A DNA stretch of 64,000 nucleotides from JBJXHN01 sp046233135 (GTDB lineage Bacteria > Pseudomonadota > Alphaproteobacteria > Rhodospirillales > Rhodospirillaceae). A model generated the notes under the pieces. The model was not told the DNA's origin. It saw only the letters and a program-made list of their open reading frames with translations, and did no database searches. Positions 32,485 to 41,954 of the stretch are shown one piece after another (the stretch's first letter is position 1; every line of letters starts with the position of its first letter). The stretch covers positions 62,001 to 126,000 of the forward strand of contig JBJXHN010000007.1 in assembly GCA_046233135.1 (NCBI GenBank), given 5' to 3'. The position numbers and the translations under genes are program-made.

Positions 32485-32675
32485 CCTAATGAAGATGCAA
32501 CAGCCGCTATGATGGCGTGTGATAACCCATATGTCCGTTAAGCTTTTGTGGGGATTTGGGGTCGCGTCCGTCGATCGCTGCGCTGAGTGGGCGAGAGACC
32601 CCTCTCTTTTCTTGGGGTAATTAACGCCTCAATTGATCTGGCGTGAAGAATTTCGGGTCTTTGGGCGAAATATCA

Positions 32676-32695
32676 ATTGCGAATGATTATCAAAA
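32676..32695. promoter_or_regulatory. Fur-like box before the zinc-ribbon protein gene
   Basis: ATTGCGAATGATTATCAAAA has the A/T-rich GATTATC core of Fur sites in strongly GC-rich DNA. It lies about 130 bases before the + strand start at 32824. The promoter itself is not obvious. The 415-base gap from 32409 to 32823 holds both boxes and no gene I can support. Confidence 0.45.
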
Positions 32696-32823
32696 CCAAT
32701 ACCATCCGAAAAATGAGGCCACAAAAGCGCGCCTTCGGACGGCGGAACCGACGGGATCCGGGGAGCAGCGCACAATTCAGGCCCTTGTTTTCGAACCCTA
32801 CCAGTTTCGAGGAACCGGAGATC

Positions 32824-33333
32824 ATGATGCCCCTGGAGTCCCCTATCGATATCGCCGCTGCCCTGGCTACCGGCGTCGAAGGCCCGATGGCTGCCGAAGA
32901 CGTGCTGGAAAACCTGCGCTGGACGGCCGGCCGGGCGGTTTGCGTGCATTGCGGCTTCCGTCGCAGCTATCGCATGGTCAACGAAGAAGTGGGGCGGGTG
33001 CGTTTCAAATGCGCCCGTTGCCGCAAGCAGTACTCCACCCGCCACGGCACGGTGCTGGAACGCTCCAATGTGCCTACCCAGGGCTGGCTGACGGCCATGA
33101 CCCTGTTCGTGTCCACCCCGCGTTCGGGCATGGCCGCGCGGATCCAGCGGGCGACGGGGGTCAGCTACAAGACCGCCTGGAGCATGGTTGACCGCATGCG
33201 CTCCAACCCGGGTGACATCATCCTGGCCGCCGTGCGCCGCCAGGTGCTGCCCGAACTCGCAGCCCACGATCACCCGGTGCGCGACAGCCGCATGCAGACC
33301 TCGGCCGTCGCCCAATATGCTGCCGGGCATTAG
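32824..33333 (+). CDS. stand-alone IS1595-type zinc-ribbon DNA-binding protein
   Basis: The 169-residue protein resembles the N-terminal region of IS1595 transposases: a zinc ribbon with CVHC and CARC pairs (about 40-65), then YSTRHGTVLERSNVPTQGW and a helix-turn-helix (ATGVSYKTAWSMVDRMR). The DDE/DDNK catalytic domain is absent and the gene ends normally, with a strong terminator after it. GAGGAACCGGAG precedes the ATG pair. With no IS ends nearby and a Fur-like box upstream, it is probably a domesticated regulator rather than a fragment. Confidence 0.7.
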   Translation: MMPLESPIDIAAALATGVEGPMAAEDVLENLRWTAGRAVCVHCGFRRSYRMVNEEVGRVRFKCARCRKQYSTRHGTVLERSNVPTQGWLTAMTLFVSTPRSGMAARIQRATGVSYKTAWSMVDRMRSNPGDIILAAVRRQVLPELAAHDHPVRDSRMQTSAVAQYAAGH

Positions 33334-33448
33334 GGGAGGCGCTCGACCAAGAACGCGGCACCGGGTCAACCGGGGAGCGGTCATCAAGGGGGGGACAAGG
33401 GCTTCGGCGCCCCTGGGCACGGGGCGGCCGACCTGATACAACGACAGG

Positions 33449-33480
33449 ATGCCTCCGGCGCTATCCGGCGCCGGAGGCAT
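33449..33480 (+). terminator. strong hairpin after the zinc-ribbon gene
   Basis: A perfect 13-base stem (ATGCCTCCGGCGC with GCGCCGGAGGCAT) and a 6-base loop lie between the zinc-ribbon gene and the nuclease gene. The T-run after it is weak. Confidence 0.6.
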
Positions 33481-33507
33481 CTGCCGATTTCGCATCCCCT
33501 CCACAGA

Positions 33508-34788
33508 GTGCGTGCCCCGCCCGTGTTCCGCTTCATTCATGCCGCCGATATCCATCTCGACAGCCCCTTGCGGAAGCTGGAGGCCTATGAGGGCGCACCG
33601 GTGGAGGCCATGCGCCGCGCCACACGGGAGGCGCTGACCCGGCTGGTGGACCTGACCCTGGCCGAGGAGGCCGCCTTTCTGGTCATTGCCGGCGACCTGT
33701 TCGACGGCGACTGGCCCGACAGCGCCACGGGCACCACCTTCATCCGTGAAATGACCCGCCTGACGTCGGCGGGGACTCCGGTCTTCGTGCTGCGCGGCAA
33801 CCATGATGCTGAAAGCCGTATCCTGCGCAAGCTGCCCGCCCAGGACGGCGTTATCTTTTTCGACCACCGCAAGCCGGCCTCTCATACCGTTCCCGGGCTG
33901 CCGGTGGTGCTGCATGGCCAAAGCTTCGGCGTGCCGGCGGAAACCGCCAATCTGGCCGCCGGCTATCCGCCGCCCCAACCCGGCATGATCAACATCGGCG
34001 TGCTGCACACCGCCCTGGAAGGCAACGCCCGTCACGCCCCCTATGCGCCCTGTTCCGTCGGCCAGCTGGTGGGCATGGGCTACGATTACTGGGCGCTGGG
34101 CCATGTGCACGACCATGCCGTCGTTCATGCCGATCCGCCCGTGGTCTATCCCGGCAACCTGCAGGGCCGCAGCGTGCGCGAAACCGGGCCGAAGGGCGCG
34201 GTGGTGGTTACCGTGTCCGATAACCATGCCTTCAGCCTCGACTTCCGTCCGCTGGACGTGGCGCGCTGGGCCGATTTGCGGGTGGACCTGACGGGCTGCG
34301 CGGATCGGGACAGTGCCTTCACCACCCTGCGCCAGACCCTGGAGGACGCGGTGGACACCGCCGAAGGCCTGATCCTGGCGGTGCGCCTGCGGCTGGCCGG
34401 GGCCACGCCGCTGCATGGAGCCCTGGCCCGGGATCAGCGGTTGCTGCGCGAAGAGGTGGTGGCTCTGATCGCCACCCTCGGCGCCGATCGCGTCTGGCTG
34501 GAAAAGGTTCTTCTGGAAACCACGGGACCTGCCGCCGCCCGCCGCGCGGCGGAGGCAGACGCGCTGCTGGCCCTGGAGCCGATCCTGGCCGAAGCCGCGG
34601 CGGACCCGGAGCTGCGGGCCGAACTGGCCGGCCTGTTCGACACCCTGCGGGCCAAGGTGCCGATTGGAGCCATAACCCGGCTGGACGGTGAAGGCCTGCT
34701 GTCCGCCGAACCGGGGGAGGCCGCCGGCCGCCTGCTGGCCGACGAGGGCCTGGCGCTGGCCACGGCCCTGTTGAGCGGAGAGGGCTGA
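33508..34788 (+). CDS. YhaO-like metallophosphoesterase (SbcD family)
   Basis: The 426-residue enzyme carries the calcineurin-like set: DIHLDSP, GDLFDG, GNHD, the LHTALEG histidine and GHVHDH. The family is the nuclease subunit of SbcCD-like DNA repair complexes, with YhaO the closest layout. It starts with GTG, and the exact start is uncertain by a few codons. The ATPase partner follows after three bases. Confidence 0.88.
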   Translation: MRAPPVFRFIHAADIHLDSPLRKLEAYEGAPVEAMRRATREALTRLVDLTLAEEAAFLVIAGDLFDGDWPDSATGTTFIREMTRLTSAGTPVFVLRGNHDAESRILRKLPAQDGVIFFDHRKPASHTVPGLPVVLHGQSFGVPAETANLAAGYPPPQPGMINIGVLHTALEGNARHAPYAPCSVGQLVGMGYDYWALGHVHDHAVVHADPPVVYPGNLQGRSVRETGPKGAVVVTVSDNHAFSLDFRPLDVARWADLRVDLTGCADRDSAFTTLRQTLEDAVDTAEGLILAVRLRLAGATPLHGALARDQRLLREEVVALIATLGADRVWLEKVLLETTGPAAARRAAEADALLALEPILAEAAADPELRAELAGLFDTLRAKVPIGAITRLDGEGLLSAEPGEAAGRLLADEGLALATALLSGEG

Positions 34789-34791
34789 GCA

Positions 34792-37700
34792 ATGCGCATC
34801 CGCCATCTGGCCCTGGAACGCTACGGCCACTTCACCGACCATGTCTTCGACCTGCCCAAACCGGACGGGCCGGACCTGTGGATCATCCATGGGGACAACG
34901 AGGCCGGCAAGACCACCACCCTGAATGCCATTCGCGAGGGGTTGTTCGGGGTTGATCATCGACCAGCCTATGGCTTCCGTCATGGCGACCAGTCCCTGTG
35001 CGTCGGCATGACCCTGGAAGGGCCGGCCGGCAGCGTCTCCTTCCGCCGTCGCAAGGGTCGGTCGAAGACGCTGATGGACGCGGACGATTCCCCGCTGCCC
35101 GAAGACATGCTGGCTCCCTGGCTGGGCGCCTATACGGCCGAGATCTTCAGCCGGGAGTTCGGCCTCAGCCTCGACCGCTTGCGGCAGGGCACGGAAGAAA
35201 TGCTGGAGGCCAAGGGCGATCTTGGCCGGATCCTGGTGCAGGCCGGCACCGGGCTGGATCACCTGATCGCCACGCAGAAGGATCTGACCGACCGGGCCGA
35301 GGCGCTGTACAAGATCCAGGGACGCTCCCAGCCGCTGTACAAGGCCTTTGTCACTTTCAATGCCGCCGAAAAGGCGATGAAGGCCGCGACCGTCAAGGTG
35401 TCTGCCCTCGACGCCGCCCGCAAGGCCCTGGCCGCGGCGGCGGGCCGGCGCAAGGAGATCACTGACCGGCGGGGCACCCTGGCGGCGGAAGAGCGCGGTC
35501 TGCTGCGCCTGAAGCAGGTGCGGGGCCTGATCGCCCGCCTCGACCGGGTGGAGGCGGGGCTGGCCGAGCGGACGCACATTCCCCTGCTGGCCGCCGATGT
35601 GGCCGCGCGCCTGTCGGCCCTGGAGAAGGACCGGGCCGTGCTTGACGCCCGGGAACGGGCACTGGCCGAGCAGCGGGATAGCCTTCTGGCGGAGCGGGAG
35701 GCCTTGACGGTCGATCCGGCCTTGCGGGCGGTGGCGGGAGATCTGGAGCAACTGCGCCGGCGCCGGGAAGCGGCGGAAGAGGCGCGGGAGGCCCTGGACG
35801 GCAGCCGCCGGGCCGCCACGGCAGCGCGGGATGCCGTGGTGCGGCTGATTGCCGAAGCCGGGCTGACAGCCACGCCCGATACGCTCGAAGAGGTCCTGTT
35901 GGGTGCGCCGGAGCAGCGGGCGCTGGCCGATCTGGTGCAGCGGGCAGAGGTTCTGGACGCCCGCCTGAGCGAGCGCCGGCGTACGGTGACGCAGCGCCGC
36001 GCCGCGCTGGAGCGCCTTGCCGGAGCGGAAGCCGGGGCGGGGCCGGAGGAGGCGATCCCCGATGCCACGGCCCTGCGACGGGCAGTGGAGGTGGCGGCCG
36101 AACTGGGAAATGTGGACGATCAGATCGCCCGCGCTCACTCCGATGTGGCCCGTCAGGCGGCCAAGGTGGACCGGCTGGCCGCCGATCTCGCCCCCTGGCA
36201 AGGCCCCCTGACGGCCTTGCAAAGTCTGCCGGTGCCTTCGGTGGGGCAGTTGCGGATGGCGGGGGAGGCGCTGGAGAAGGCGGAGAAAGAGCAGACGGCG
36301 GCCACGGAGGCCCTGCGCGATATCGACCGCCAGTTGGGCGAGGTGACCCGCCGGCTGGAGCATCTGTCCGCCGGTGCCGACTCTCTGCCCACCGCCGAGG
36401 CCATCGCCGAGGCCCGGGCCGCCCGGGACGCCTTGTGGGCCGGTACGGTGGAAGAGGCCATGGCCGGCGGGCTGACGCCGCTGACGGCCACCGCCTTCGA
36501 ACGGGCTTTGCGGGCTGCGGATGTCCTGGTGGACCGGCGGGCGGCGGAGTTGCGGCGGGTCAGCGATTTCGAAGCCCAGAAGAAAGAGCGCGACGCCCTG
36601 TCCACCCGCCGGGGCGAGGCCGCGCGACTGCGGGCCTCGGCTCAAGAGGCCCTGGCGGCGGCGGACACGGCCTGGAGAGACCTGTGGGCGCCCTGCCGGA
36701 TGCGGCCCGACGGGCCGGCGGATATGGTTGACTGGCTGAAGCGACGGCAGGCGCTGATGCAGGAAGCCGAGCTCTGCGCGGATCTGGAGCGGCGGCAGGA
36801 GGCGATGGCGGCGCAGCGGCAGGCGGCGCGGTCCGCCCTGCGGCGGGAGGCGGAGGCGCTGGGGGGCTCCGTGCCTGAGGGGGCGGGCTTTGCCGACCTG
36901 CGTCGGGCGGCCCAGGATGTGCTGAACGGGGTGGACGAACGCCGGCGGGCGGCAGCCCAGGCCCGGCAGCGGCTGGCGGAAGCCCGCGAGTCCCTGGCCG
37001 ATGCCGAACAGGATCTGGCGGAAACCCGGGCGGAATACGCCGACTGGCAGGACCGCTGGGCACACGCGGTGCCCAAGGTGAACCGGGCGCCCGAAACCGT
37101 ACCGGCGGAGGTGCAGGGGGTGCTTGATCTGCAAGGCGCCCTGCGCGCCGCCCATGGGGACTGGCGCCGCGCCGAGGCCGAAGCGACGGCCCGGGCCGCG
37201 ACTCTGGAAGCCTTCGCCCGTTTCGTCGAGGCGCTGGCCGCCCGGTTGGGGGATGCGGAAGGCAGCGCCGGGGACAGGGATTGTTTCGCCTTGGCTCGCA
37301 GCTTGGAAGCCCGGGCGGCCGATGCCCTGGAAACCGAGGCCCGCGCCGCCCGTCTGGCCGAGCGGCTGGAGGGGCTGGAGGCGGAGCTGCGGCACTGCCG
37401 CGAAACGGCGGTGGCGCTGGCGGCGGCGGAAAAGGGGCTGCTCGCCGAAACCCGCTGCGCTGACTTGGACGAGGTGCGGCCGCGCCTGGAAGAGGCCGCC
37501 GAGAAGGCCCGCCTGATTGCCGAGCGGGACAGGCTGCTCGCCGATCTGGAAGAGGTGCGGGACGGGCAGGACCTCGATGCCCTGCGGTGTGCCCTGGCCG
37601 AACGGGATGGGGACGCGGTGGAGCAGCGGCTGAGTGCCGTGGGCGATGAGCGGGAGGTGCTTCAGCAGGATCTGGAAGCGGCGGTCGAGGAAGAAACCCG

Positions 37701-38289
37701 GGCGCGGGGTGCCTTGGACGGGCTGGTGGGGCAGGACGGCGCGGTGGACGCTGCCCAGGCGGCCGAGGCGGCAGCGGCCGAGATCGCCGACCTGGGGGAT
37801 GAATGGCTGCGGCTGCGCGCGGCGGAACGGGTGCTGAACTGGGCCATGGAGCGCTATCGGGAGCGCAATCAGGCGCCGCTGCTGCGCAAGGCCGAAGGGC
37901 TGTTCGCCACCCTGACCACGGGAGGCTTCCCCCGCCTGCGCATGGACGGCGGCGGCAGTGAGGCGCTGGAGGTTTTCGGGGTAAGGCCGTCGGGGGAACA
38001 GGTGCCCACGGGGGCGATGAGCGAAGGGACGCTGGACCAGCTGTCCCTGGCGCTGCGCCTGGCGGCTCTGGAGCTGCGGGCAGAGACGCAAGATCCCTTG
38101 CCGCTGATCGCCGACGATCTGTTCAGTGCGTTCGACGACACCCGCGCCGCGGCAGGTCTGGAAGCGCTCGCCGAGGTGGCGGGGCGGGTGCAGGTGCTGT
38201 TTTTCACCCACCACCGCCACCTGGCGGATATCGCGGCCCGCAGCCTGGGGGACCGGTGCCGGCTGGTCTCCCTGGGCGGCGGAGCGTAG
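34792..38289 (+). CDS. YhaN-like SMC-type ATPase (SbcC family)
   Basis: The 1165-residue protein is the ATPase partner of the YhaO-like nuclease. Walker A is GDNEAGKTTT near the N-terminus. The ABC signature MSEGTLDQLSLALRLA and Walker B LPLIADDLFSAFDDT are near the C-terminus, separated by about 900 residues of coiled coil rich in Ala, Glu and Arg. It is probably a DNA-end processing machine. The extreme codon bias of the coiled coil also opens a very long frame on the other strand, which is not a gene. Confidence 0.9.
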   Translation: MRIRHLALERYGHFTDHVFDLPKPDGPDLWIIHGDNEAGKTTTLNAIREGLFGVDHRPAYGFRHGDQSLCVGMTLEGPAGSVSFRRRKGRSKTLMDADDSPLPEDMLAPWLGAYTAEIFSREFGLSLDRLRQGTEEMLEAKGDLGRILVQAGTGLDHLIATQKDLTDRAEALYKIQGRSQPLYKAFVTFNAAEKAMKAATVKVSALDAARKALAAAAGRRKEITDRRGTLAAEERGLLRLKQVRGLIARLDRVEAGLAERTHIPLLAADVAARLSALEKDRAVLDARERALAEQRDSLLAEREALTVDPALRAVAGDLEQLRRRREAAEEAREALDGSRRAATAARDAVVRLIAEAGLTATPDTLEEVLLGAPEQRALADLVQRAEVLDARLSERRRTVTQRRAALERLAGAEAGAGPEEAIPDATALRRAVEVAAELGNVDDQIARAHSDVARQAAKVDRLAADLAPWQGPLTALQSLPVPSVGQLRMAGEALEKAEKEQTAATEALRDIDRQLGEVTRRLEHLSAGADSLPTAEAIAEARAARDALWAGTVEEAMAGGLTPLTATAFERALRAADVLVDRRAAELRRVSDFEAQKKERDALSTRRGEAARLRASAQEALAAADTAWRDLWAPCRMRPDGPADMVDWLKRRQALMQEAELCADLERRQEAMAAQRQAARSALRREAEALGGSVPEGAGFADLRRAAQDVLNGVDERRRAAAQARQRLAEARESLADAEQDLAETRAEYADWQDRWAHAVPKVNRAPETVPAEVQGVLDLQGALRAAHGDWRRAEAEATARAATLEAFARFVEALAARLGDAEGSAGDRDCFALARSLEARAADALETEARAARLAERLEGLEAELRHCRETAVALAAAEKGLLAETRCADLDEVRPRLEEAAEKARLIAERDRLLADLEEVRDGQDLDALRCALAERDGDAVEQRLSAVGDEREVLQQDLEAAVEEETRARGALDGLVGQDGAVDAAQAAEAAAAEIADLGDEWLRLRAAERVLNWAMERYRERNQAPLLRKAEGLFATLTTGGFPRLRMDGGGSEALEVFGVRPSGEQVPTGAMSEGTLDQLSLALRLAALELRAETQDPLPLIADDLFSAFDDTRAAAGLEALAEVAGRVQVLFFTHHRHLADIAARSLGDRCRLVSLGGGA

Positions 38290-38313
38290 GGGGGGCTACG
38301 GCTGCCTCTTGCC

Positions 38314-38694
38314 CTATTGCTTCTTCTTGATGGTGATGTCCGGCGGGCTGCCGACGATGACTTCTTCCTGGTGCTGATACATGCGCGGCATATCGGGGGT
38401 CATGCGGCCGCTGCGGCCGACGCCGTCGGCGCGCATGGGATCGACGTCCTCAGGCGTGCCGACGCTTTCGGGGCGAACTTCGGTGGGGTCCGGAGCGACG
38501 CTGAGACGCCAGCAGGTATGGCCCTGATAGAAGATGCCGTCCCGGCCCAAGGTGGGATCGATGGTATAGCCGGACGGGCAGGCCGCGGCATCGGGCGATA
38601 TGGGCTGCTGCTGAGGGGCCTGGGCGGTGGCGGACAGGGCCACGCCGGTTACGCAGGTCAGTGCCACAACAGCGCCAAGAACGGGGCGCATCAT
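38314..38694 (-). CDS. small exported protein of unknown function
   Basis: The 126-residue product starts MMRPVLGAVVALTCVTGVAL followed by an AxA site (ATAQA), a clear Sec signal peptide. The mature part contains two cysteines (ACPSG and HTCWRL) that may form a disulfide. AAGGAGAG precedes the ATG pair. I recognise no family. Confidence 0.7.
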   Translation of the reverse strand: MMRPVLGAVVALTCVTGVALSATAQAPQQQPISPDAAACPSGYTIDPTLGRDGIFYQGHTCWRLSVAPDPTEVRPESVGTPEDVDPMRADGVGRSGRMTPDMPRMYQHQEEVIVGSPPDITIKKKQ

Positions 38695-38848
38695 CAACTC
38701 TCCTTGTCTCGGTGAACGATCTGGTGGTGGGGTAACGACGGGCCGTCCCGATCGTTCCCGCGCTGACCGGCGGGACATCAGGATACCGGTCTTCGGCTGC
38801 GGATCAAGCCGGGAAGGGCGCCGGTGTGACAATGGGAGAGATGTGCGG

Positions 38849-39148
38849 ATGCGATATGGGACTTTGCTGATCCCCCTGGGCCTTGCCGGGCTGCTGGGCG
38901 CGGCGCCGGGCGCAGATCCAGCCGAGGCGCGGGATCTCAACGGTGACGGCTTCATCAGTGCCACGGAGCGGGCGGCGAGCAAGGGGGACACGGTCGTCCG
39001 TCCCCCGGCGTCCCCGCCGCTGCTGGCCAAGCCCGAGCCACTGGAAACCTCTCCGGAGCGGACCCAGGCGCCGATCCGCGAACAGCGGGCGAAGGATCAG
39101 GAGCGGATGAAGAAGGAACGCGGCGAGGCGGCGGGCGGAAAGGATTAG
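38849..39148 (+). CDS. exported EF-hand-like protein
   Basis: The 99-residue protein begins with a signal peptide (MRYGTLLIPLGLAGLLGAAP). The mature part has one EF-hand or dockerin-like calcium loop, DLNGDGFIS, followed by a charged, probably disordered tail. One loop alone may not bind calcium strongly. It diverges from the gene at 38314. Confidence 0.6.
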   Translation: MRYGTLLIPLGLAGLLGAAPGADPAEARDLNGDGFISATERAASKGDTVVRPPASPPLLAKPEPLETSPERTQAPIREQRAKDQERMKKERGEAAGGKD

Positions 39149-39182
39149 GGAGTGACGGTGTGGATGCTGGGTCCGTCAAGGA

Positions 39183-40571
39183 CTACCATCTGGTCGACCG
39201 CCACCCTGCCTTCCAGGCACCCAGCGCGGCGGAGACCTCTTTCATCACGCTGGCCCAGTCGCCGGGCATGGGCTGGCGGAACAGGCGCATGCTGGGATAC
39301 CAGATGCTGTCCTCTCGCCCGAATGTCCAGCGCCAATCCGGAGTGAAAGGCACCAGCAGCCACACCGGCCGCCCCAGCGCGCCGGCCAGATGGGCCACGC
39401 TGGTGTCGACGCTGATCAGCAGATCGAGCTGGGTCAGCAGCGCTGCCGTGTCGGCGAAATTGTGCAGGCGCTTGCCGAACTCGCGGATGCGCAGCTTGCT
39501 TTGTGCGTCATTCAGATCCGCCTGGGAATAGCGCAGGGGGCTGACCGAATAGAACGGCCCGTGGGGGGCCAGCGGTTCGAAGCCCTGGAGTGGCATGGAA
39601 CGGCGGTGGTTGCGCGGATGCGTCGGCCGGCCCGCCCAGCTGATGGCGATGCGCGGCCCCTGCGTCTGCCCCAGGCGGGCGCGCCACTTGGCCACCAGTT
39701 CCGCGTCGGGCTCAAGGTAGGGCACCTTGGCCGGCAGGGTCTCGGGCGTGATGCCCAGCAGGCGGCCCAGGCTGGTGATCGGGGTGTGGACGTCGTACTG
39801 ATCCTTGGCCGGCAAACGCGCCGTCACCGCATCCGCCCCGGGAATGCCCTGGAACAGCCGGTGCAGATCCGGGCTGCATCCCAGCAGCAGCGACTTGCAG
39901 CGCTGTCGGGCCAGGGGCAGCAGGCGGGCGAATTGCAGCGTGTCGCCGTAGCCCTGCTCCCCATAGACCAGCAGCCGCTTGCTTTTGATCGATCCGCCCA
40001 TCCAGCGGGTGGCATTGTCGAACTGGTTGAGGATCTTCTGTCCGGCGGTCGTGCCGTAGCGCCATTCGTGTTCGTCCCAGCCGCGCTTCCAGTTGCCTTG
40101 CATCAGCAGCACATCGGCCAGACCCATATGCACCTCAGGATGCGACGGCAGGACCTTGGCGGTACGCTCGAAGGCCTGGCGGGCCTCGTCCAGCAGGCCG
40201 AGGTCGTGGGCGGCCATGGCATGTTGGAACAGAACCCCGGCATGGGCCGAATAGCGCATGGTCGCCGAGCGCATGCATTCAAGCGCCGCGTGGGGCATGT
40301 TGGCTTCGCGCAAGGCATAGCCCATCACCGCAAGCCCTTCGCCGCCGCTTTCCCCTTCCTGCACCAGCGAGCGGGAGACCAGGGCCAGCCCACGCTGGAC
40401 GTCCCGATCCCGCATGGCTTCCTTGGCGGCGCGCAGCAGCGGCGGGAGGGCACGTTCCTTGCGACCGGGCTGAACCGTGCCCGGCGGGTTCTGTTCTGGT
40501 TCCGCCAGAGGAGGGGCCTGCGGCGTCTGGGAAAGTGCGGCGCTGGCCGGCGGGGCGGGGGCCTCTGACAA
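39183..40571 (-). CDS. TPR-containing glycosyltransferase, family 9/41-like
   Basis: The 462-residue protein has a disordered N-terminus, TPR helices (about 80-165) and a GT-B-like domain (about 190-455). The end motifs fit bacterial TPR glycosyltransferases: LLVYGEQGYGDTLQFARLLP, ISVDTSVAHLAGALGRPVWL and DWRWTFGREDSIWYPSMRLF. Relatives often modify flagellin or surface polymers. Acceptor unknown. Confidence 0.8.
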   Translation of the reverse strand: MSEAPAPPASAALSQTPQAPPLAEPEQNPPGTVQPGRKERALPPLLRAAKEAMRDRDVQRGLALVSRSLVQEGESGGEGLAVMGYALREANMPHAALECMRSATMRYSAHAGVLFQHAMAAHDLGLLDEARQAFERTAKVLPSHPEVHMGLADVLLMQGNWKRGWDEHEWRYGTTAGQKILNQFDNATRWMGGSIKSKRLLVYGEQGYGDTLQFARLLPLARQRCKSLLLGCSPDLHRLFQGIPGADAVTARLPAKDQYDVHTPITSLGRLLGITPETLPAKVPYLEPDAELVAKWRARLGQTQGPRIAISWAGRPTHPRNHRRSMPLQGFEPLAPHGPFYSVSPLRYSQADLNDAQSKLRIREFGKRLHNFADTAALLTQLDLLISVDTSVAHLAGALGRPVWLLVPFTPDWRWTFGREDSIWYPSMRLFRQPMPGDWASVMKEVSAALGAWKAGWRSTRW

Positions 40572-40868
40572 CGGCGGGAGTCCTGTTCGGTCGGGGAACG
40601 GAATCGAGGAAGTCCGAAAACCTTGGCCCGATCCCCTCCGGGACGCAATTCAAAAAAGGCAAAGCCCGTGCCCCGGCGGACCCGGCCCCGACAGGGTTCA
40701 GGGCGGAGGGGCTGGGGTCCGGATGAAAACCACTTTTGTGACAATTGCACGAAATTGGCGAAAAAGAACTTCCATGCTCCTTGAAAAGGTTGTAAACGTT
40801 TCCAAGTACAAGAGGGTGGTGCTGACGTTCCCCAAAATTCTCCCTCCGCGTTCGGGGTGCGGGGCGTA
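40572..40868. other. 297-base intergenic region upstream of the TPR glycosyltransferase gene
   Basis: No gene is supported. The region presumably holds the minus-strand promoter for the gene at 40571. Confidence 0.4.
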
Positions 40869-40900
40869 CAAAAAAAAGAGGTCACGCGGAGCGTGACCTC
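40869..40900 (-). terminator. intrinsic terminator after the luxR-type gene
   Basis: On the minus strand a perfect 10-base stem (GAGGTCACGC with GCGTGACCTC, 3-base loop) is followed by a run of eight or nine Ts. This is a textbook rho-independent terminator. Confidence 0.9.
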
Positions 40901-40977
40901 ATCAAGGCATCATGGGACGACTGAGAGTACTGCCCTCCGTGTCAGACACGGTCGGCAAACACACAGCGATAGTGATA

Positions 40978-41847
40978 CTATAGGGTCATGGTGCCTTTTG
41001 GTATGGGGGATTCCCACAAGGACATCGCGGCTGGCGGTGCCTGGACACCTTCGTACAGCATGCCCATGGACAGAGCGCGGGCAACGGCCTGGGCCGTTGT
41101 GCGGGCATGCAGTTTCCGCCGGGCGGCGGCCAAATGGTGTTCGGCGGTGCGGTCGGCCACTTTCATGCGGTCCGCCACTTCCCCCACCTGACATCCCTGC
41201 GCCGACCACAGCAGGCACTCCCGCTCCCGGGGTGTCAGCATGATGACCCGATCCAAGGTGTTGATGCGCTTGGCGAACAGGGGGAAGCGCTGCATGGTTT
41301 CGTGGGCCAGATGGGCGATCGCCAGGATGGTCTTGCCTTCCCCCTCCAGCATATCGGCCCATTCCCGGTCCGGAATGCCGCTGGCGCACATCAGCATCGC
41401 ACCCCGCGTGCCTTCCCTGCCGAAGCGCATGGGCAGGGTCAGACCGTTGCGGACGCCAAAGGCGCTGGCATCGCGCATCACGTCCCGTTCCCGCTCCGTC
41501 AGACGTGCGTCGATGGCAGGATCCTGCCAGATCAGCGGGTTCTCATGGACGAAGCCCCAGCGGACCGCCACATCGTGGGCCAGGTGACCCTGGGAAACGT
41601 AGTTCTCCATGAAGGGGCCGTCAAAATTGGTGATGAACACCGTCTCTTCCAGTGGATCGGTGTTGTGGTGCGGGCAGAACAGGCCACCATAGGAAATCTG
41701 CGAAACCCCATAGAACGACAGGCCACCCGTAAGGATGTCCCAGCAGCTCTCTGCGGAACGGCAGTGCATCAGGGCCTCCATGGTTTCTGAAGGCACAAGG
41801 GGCTGAGCAACCTGACCCATGGAATTTCTGGCGGATCCGATGTGCAA
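40978..41847 (-). CDS. LuxR-type regulator with autoinducer-binding-like domain
   Basis: The 289-residue protein has an N-terminal sensor domain like those of acyl-homoserine-lactone receptors (about 20-185) and a C-terminal LuxR helix-turn-helix (LTPRERECLLWSAQGCQVGEVADRM split across about 220-270). The TTG at 41847 has AAGGAG seven bases upstream. No luxI lies in the window, so it may be a solo receptor. An excellent terminator follows it. Confidence 0.8.
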   Translation of the reverse strand: MHIGSARNSMGQVAQPLVPSETMEALMHCRSAESCWDILTGGLSFYGVSQISYGGLFCPHHNTDPLEETVFITNFDGPFMENYVSQGHLAHDVAVRWGFVHENPLIWQDPAIDARLTERERDVMRDASAFGVRNGLTLPMRFGREGTRGAMLMCASGIPDREWADMLEGEGKTILAIAHLAHETMQRFPLFAKRINTLDRVIMLTPRERECLLWSAQGCQVGEVADRMKVADRTAEHHLAAARRKLHARTTAQAVARALSMGMLYEGVQAPPAAMSLWESPIPKGTMTL

Positions 41848-41954
41848 ACTCGCTCTCCTTAGGGTGTGCGTGGAGCATCCAGTATGATGCTGCGTGCATG
41901 CCCGGGAGGCAATGGCAACCTAGTGTATCGAAAGTCGTATCCCGAAAGCAAAGG

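Noticed and set aside
32629..38220. An open frame of 1863 codons on the minus strand opposite the nuclease-ATPase pair
   Set aside because: It is antisense to two well-supported proteins, has low-complexity Gly/Pro/Arg/Gln sequence and no domains. It arises from GC-rich codon bias.
40978..41847. A complete LuxI/LuxR quorum-sensing pair
   Set aside because: No LuxI-like frame occurs on either strand nearby.
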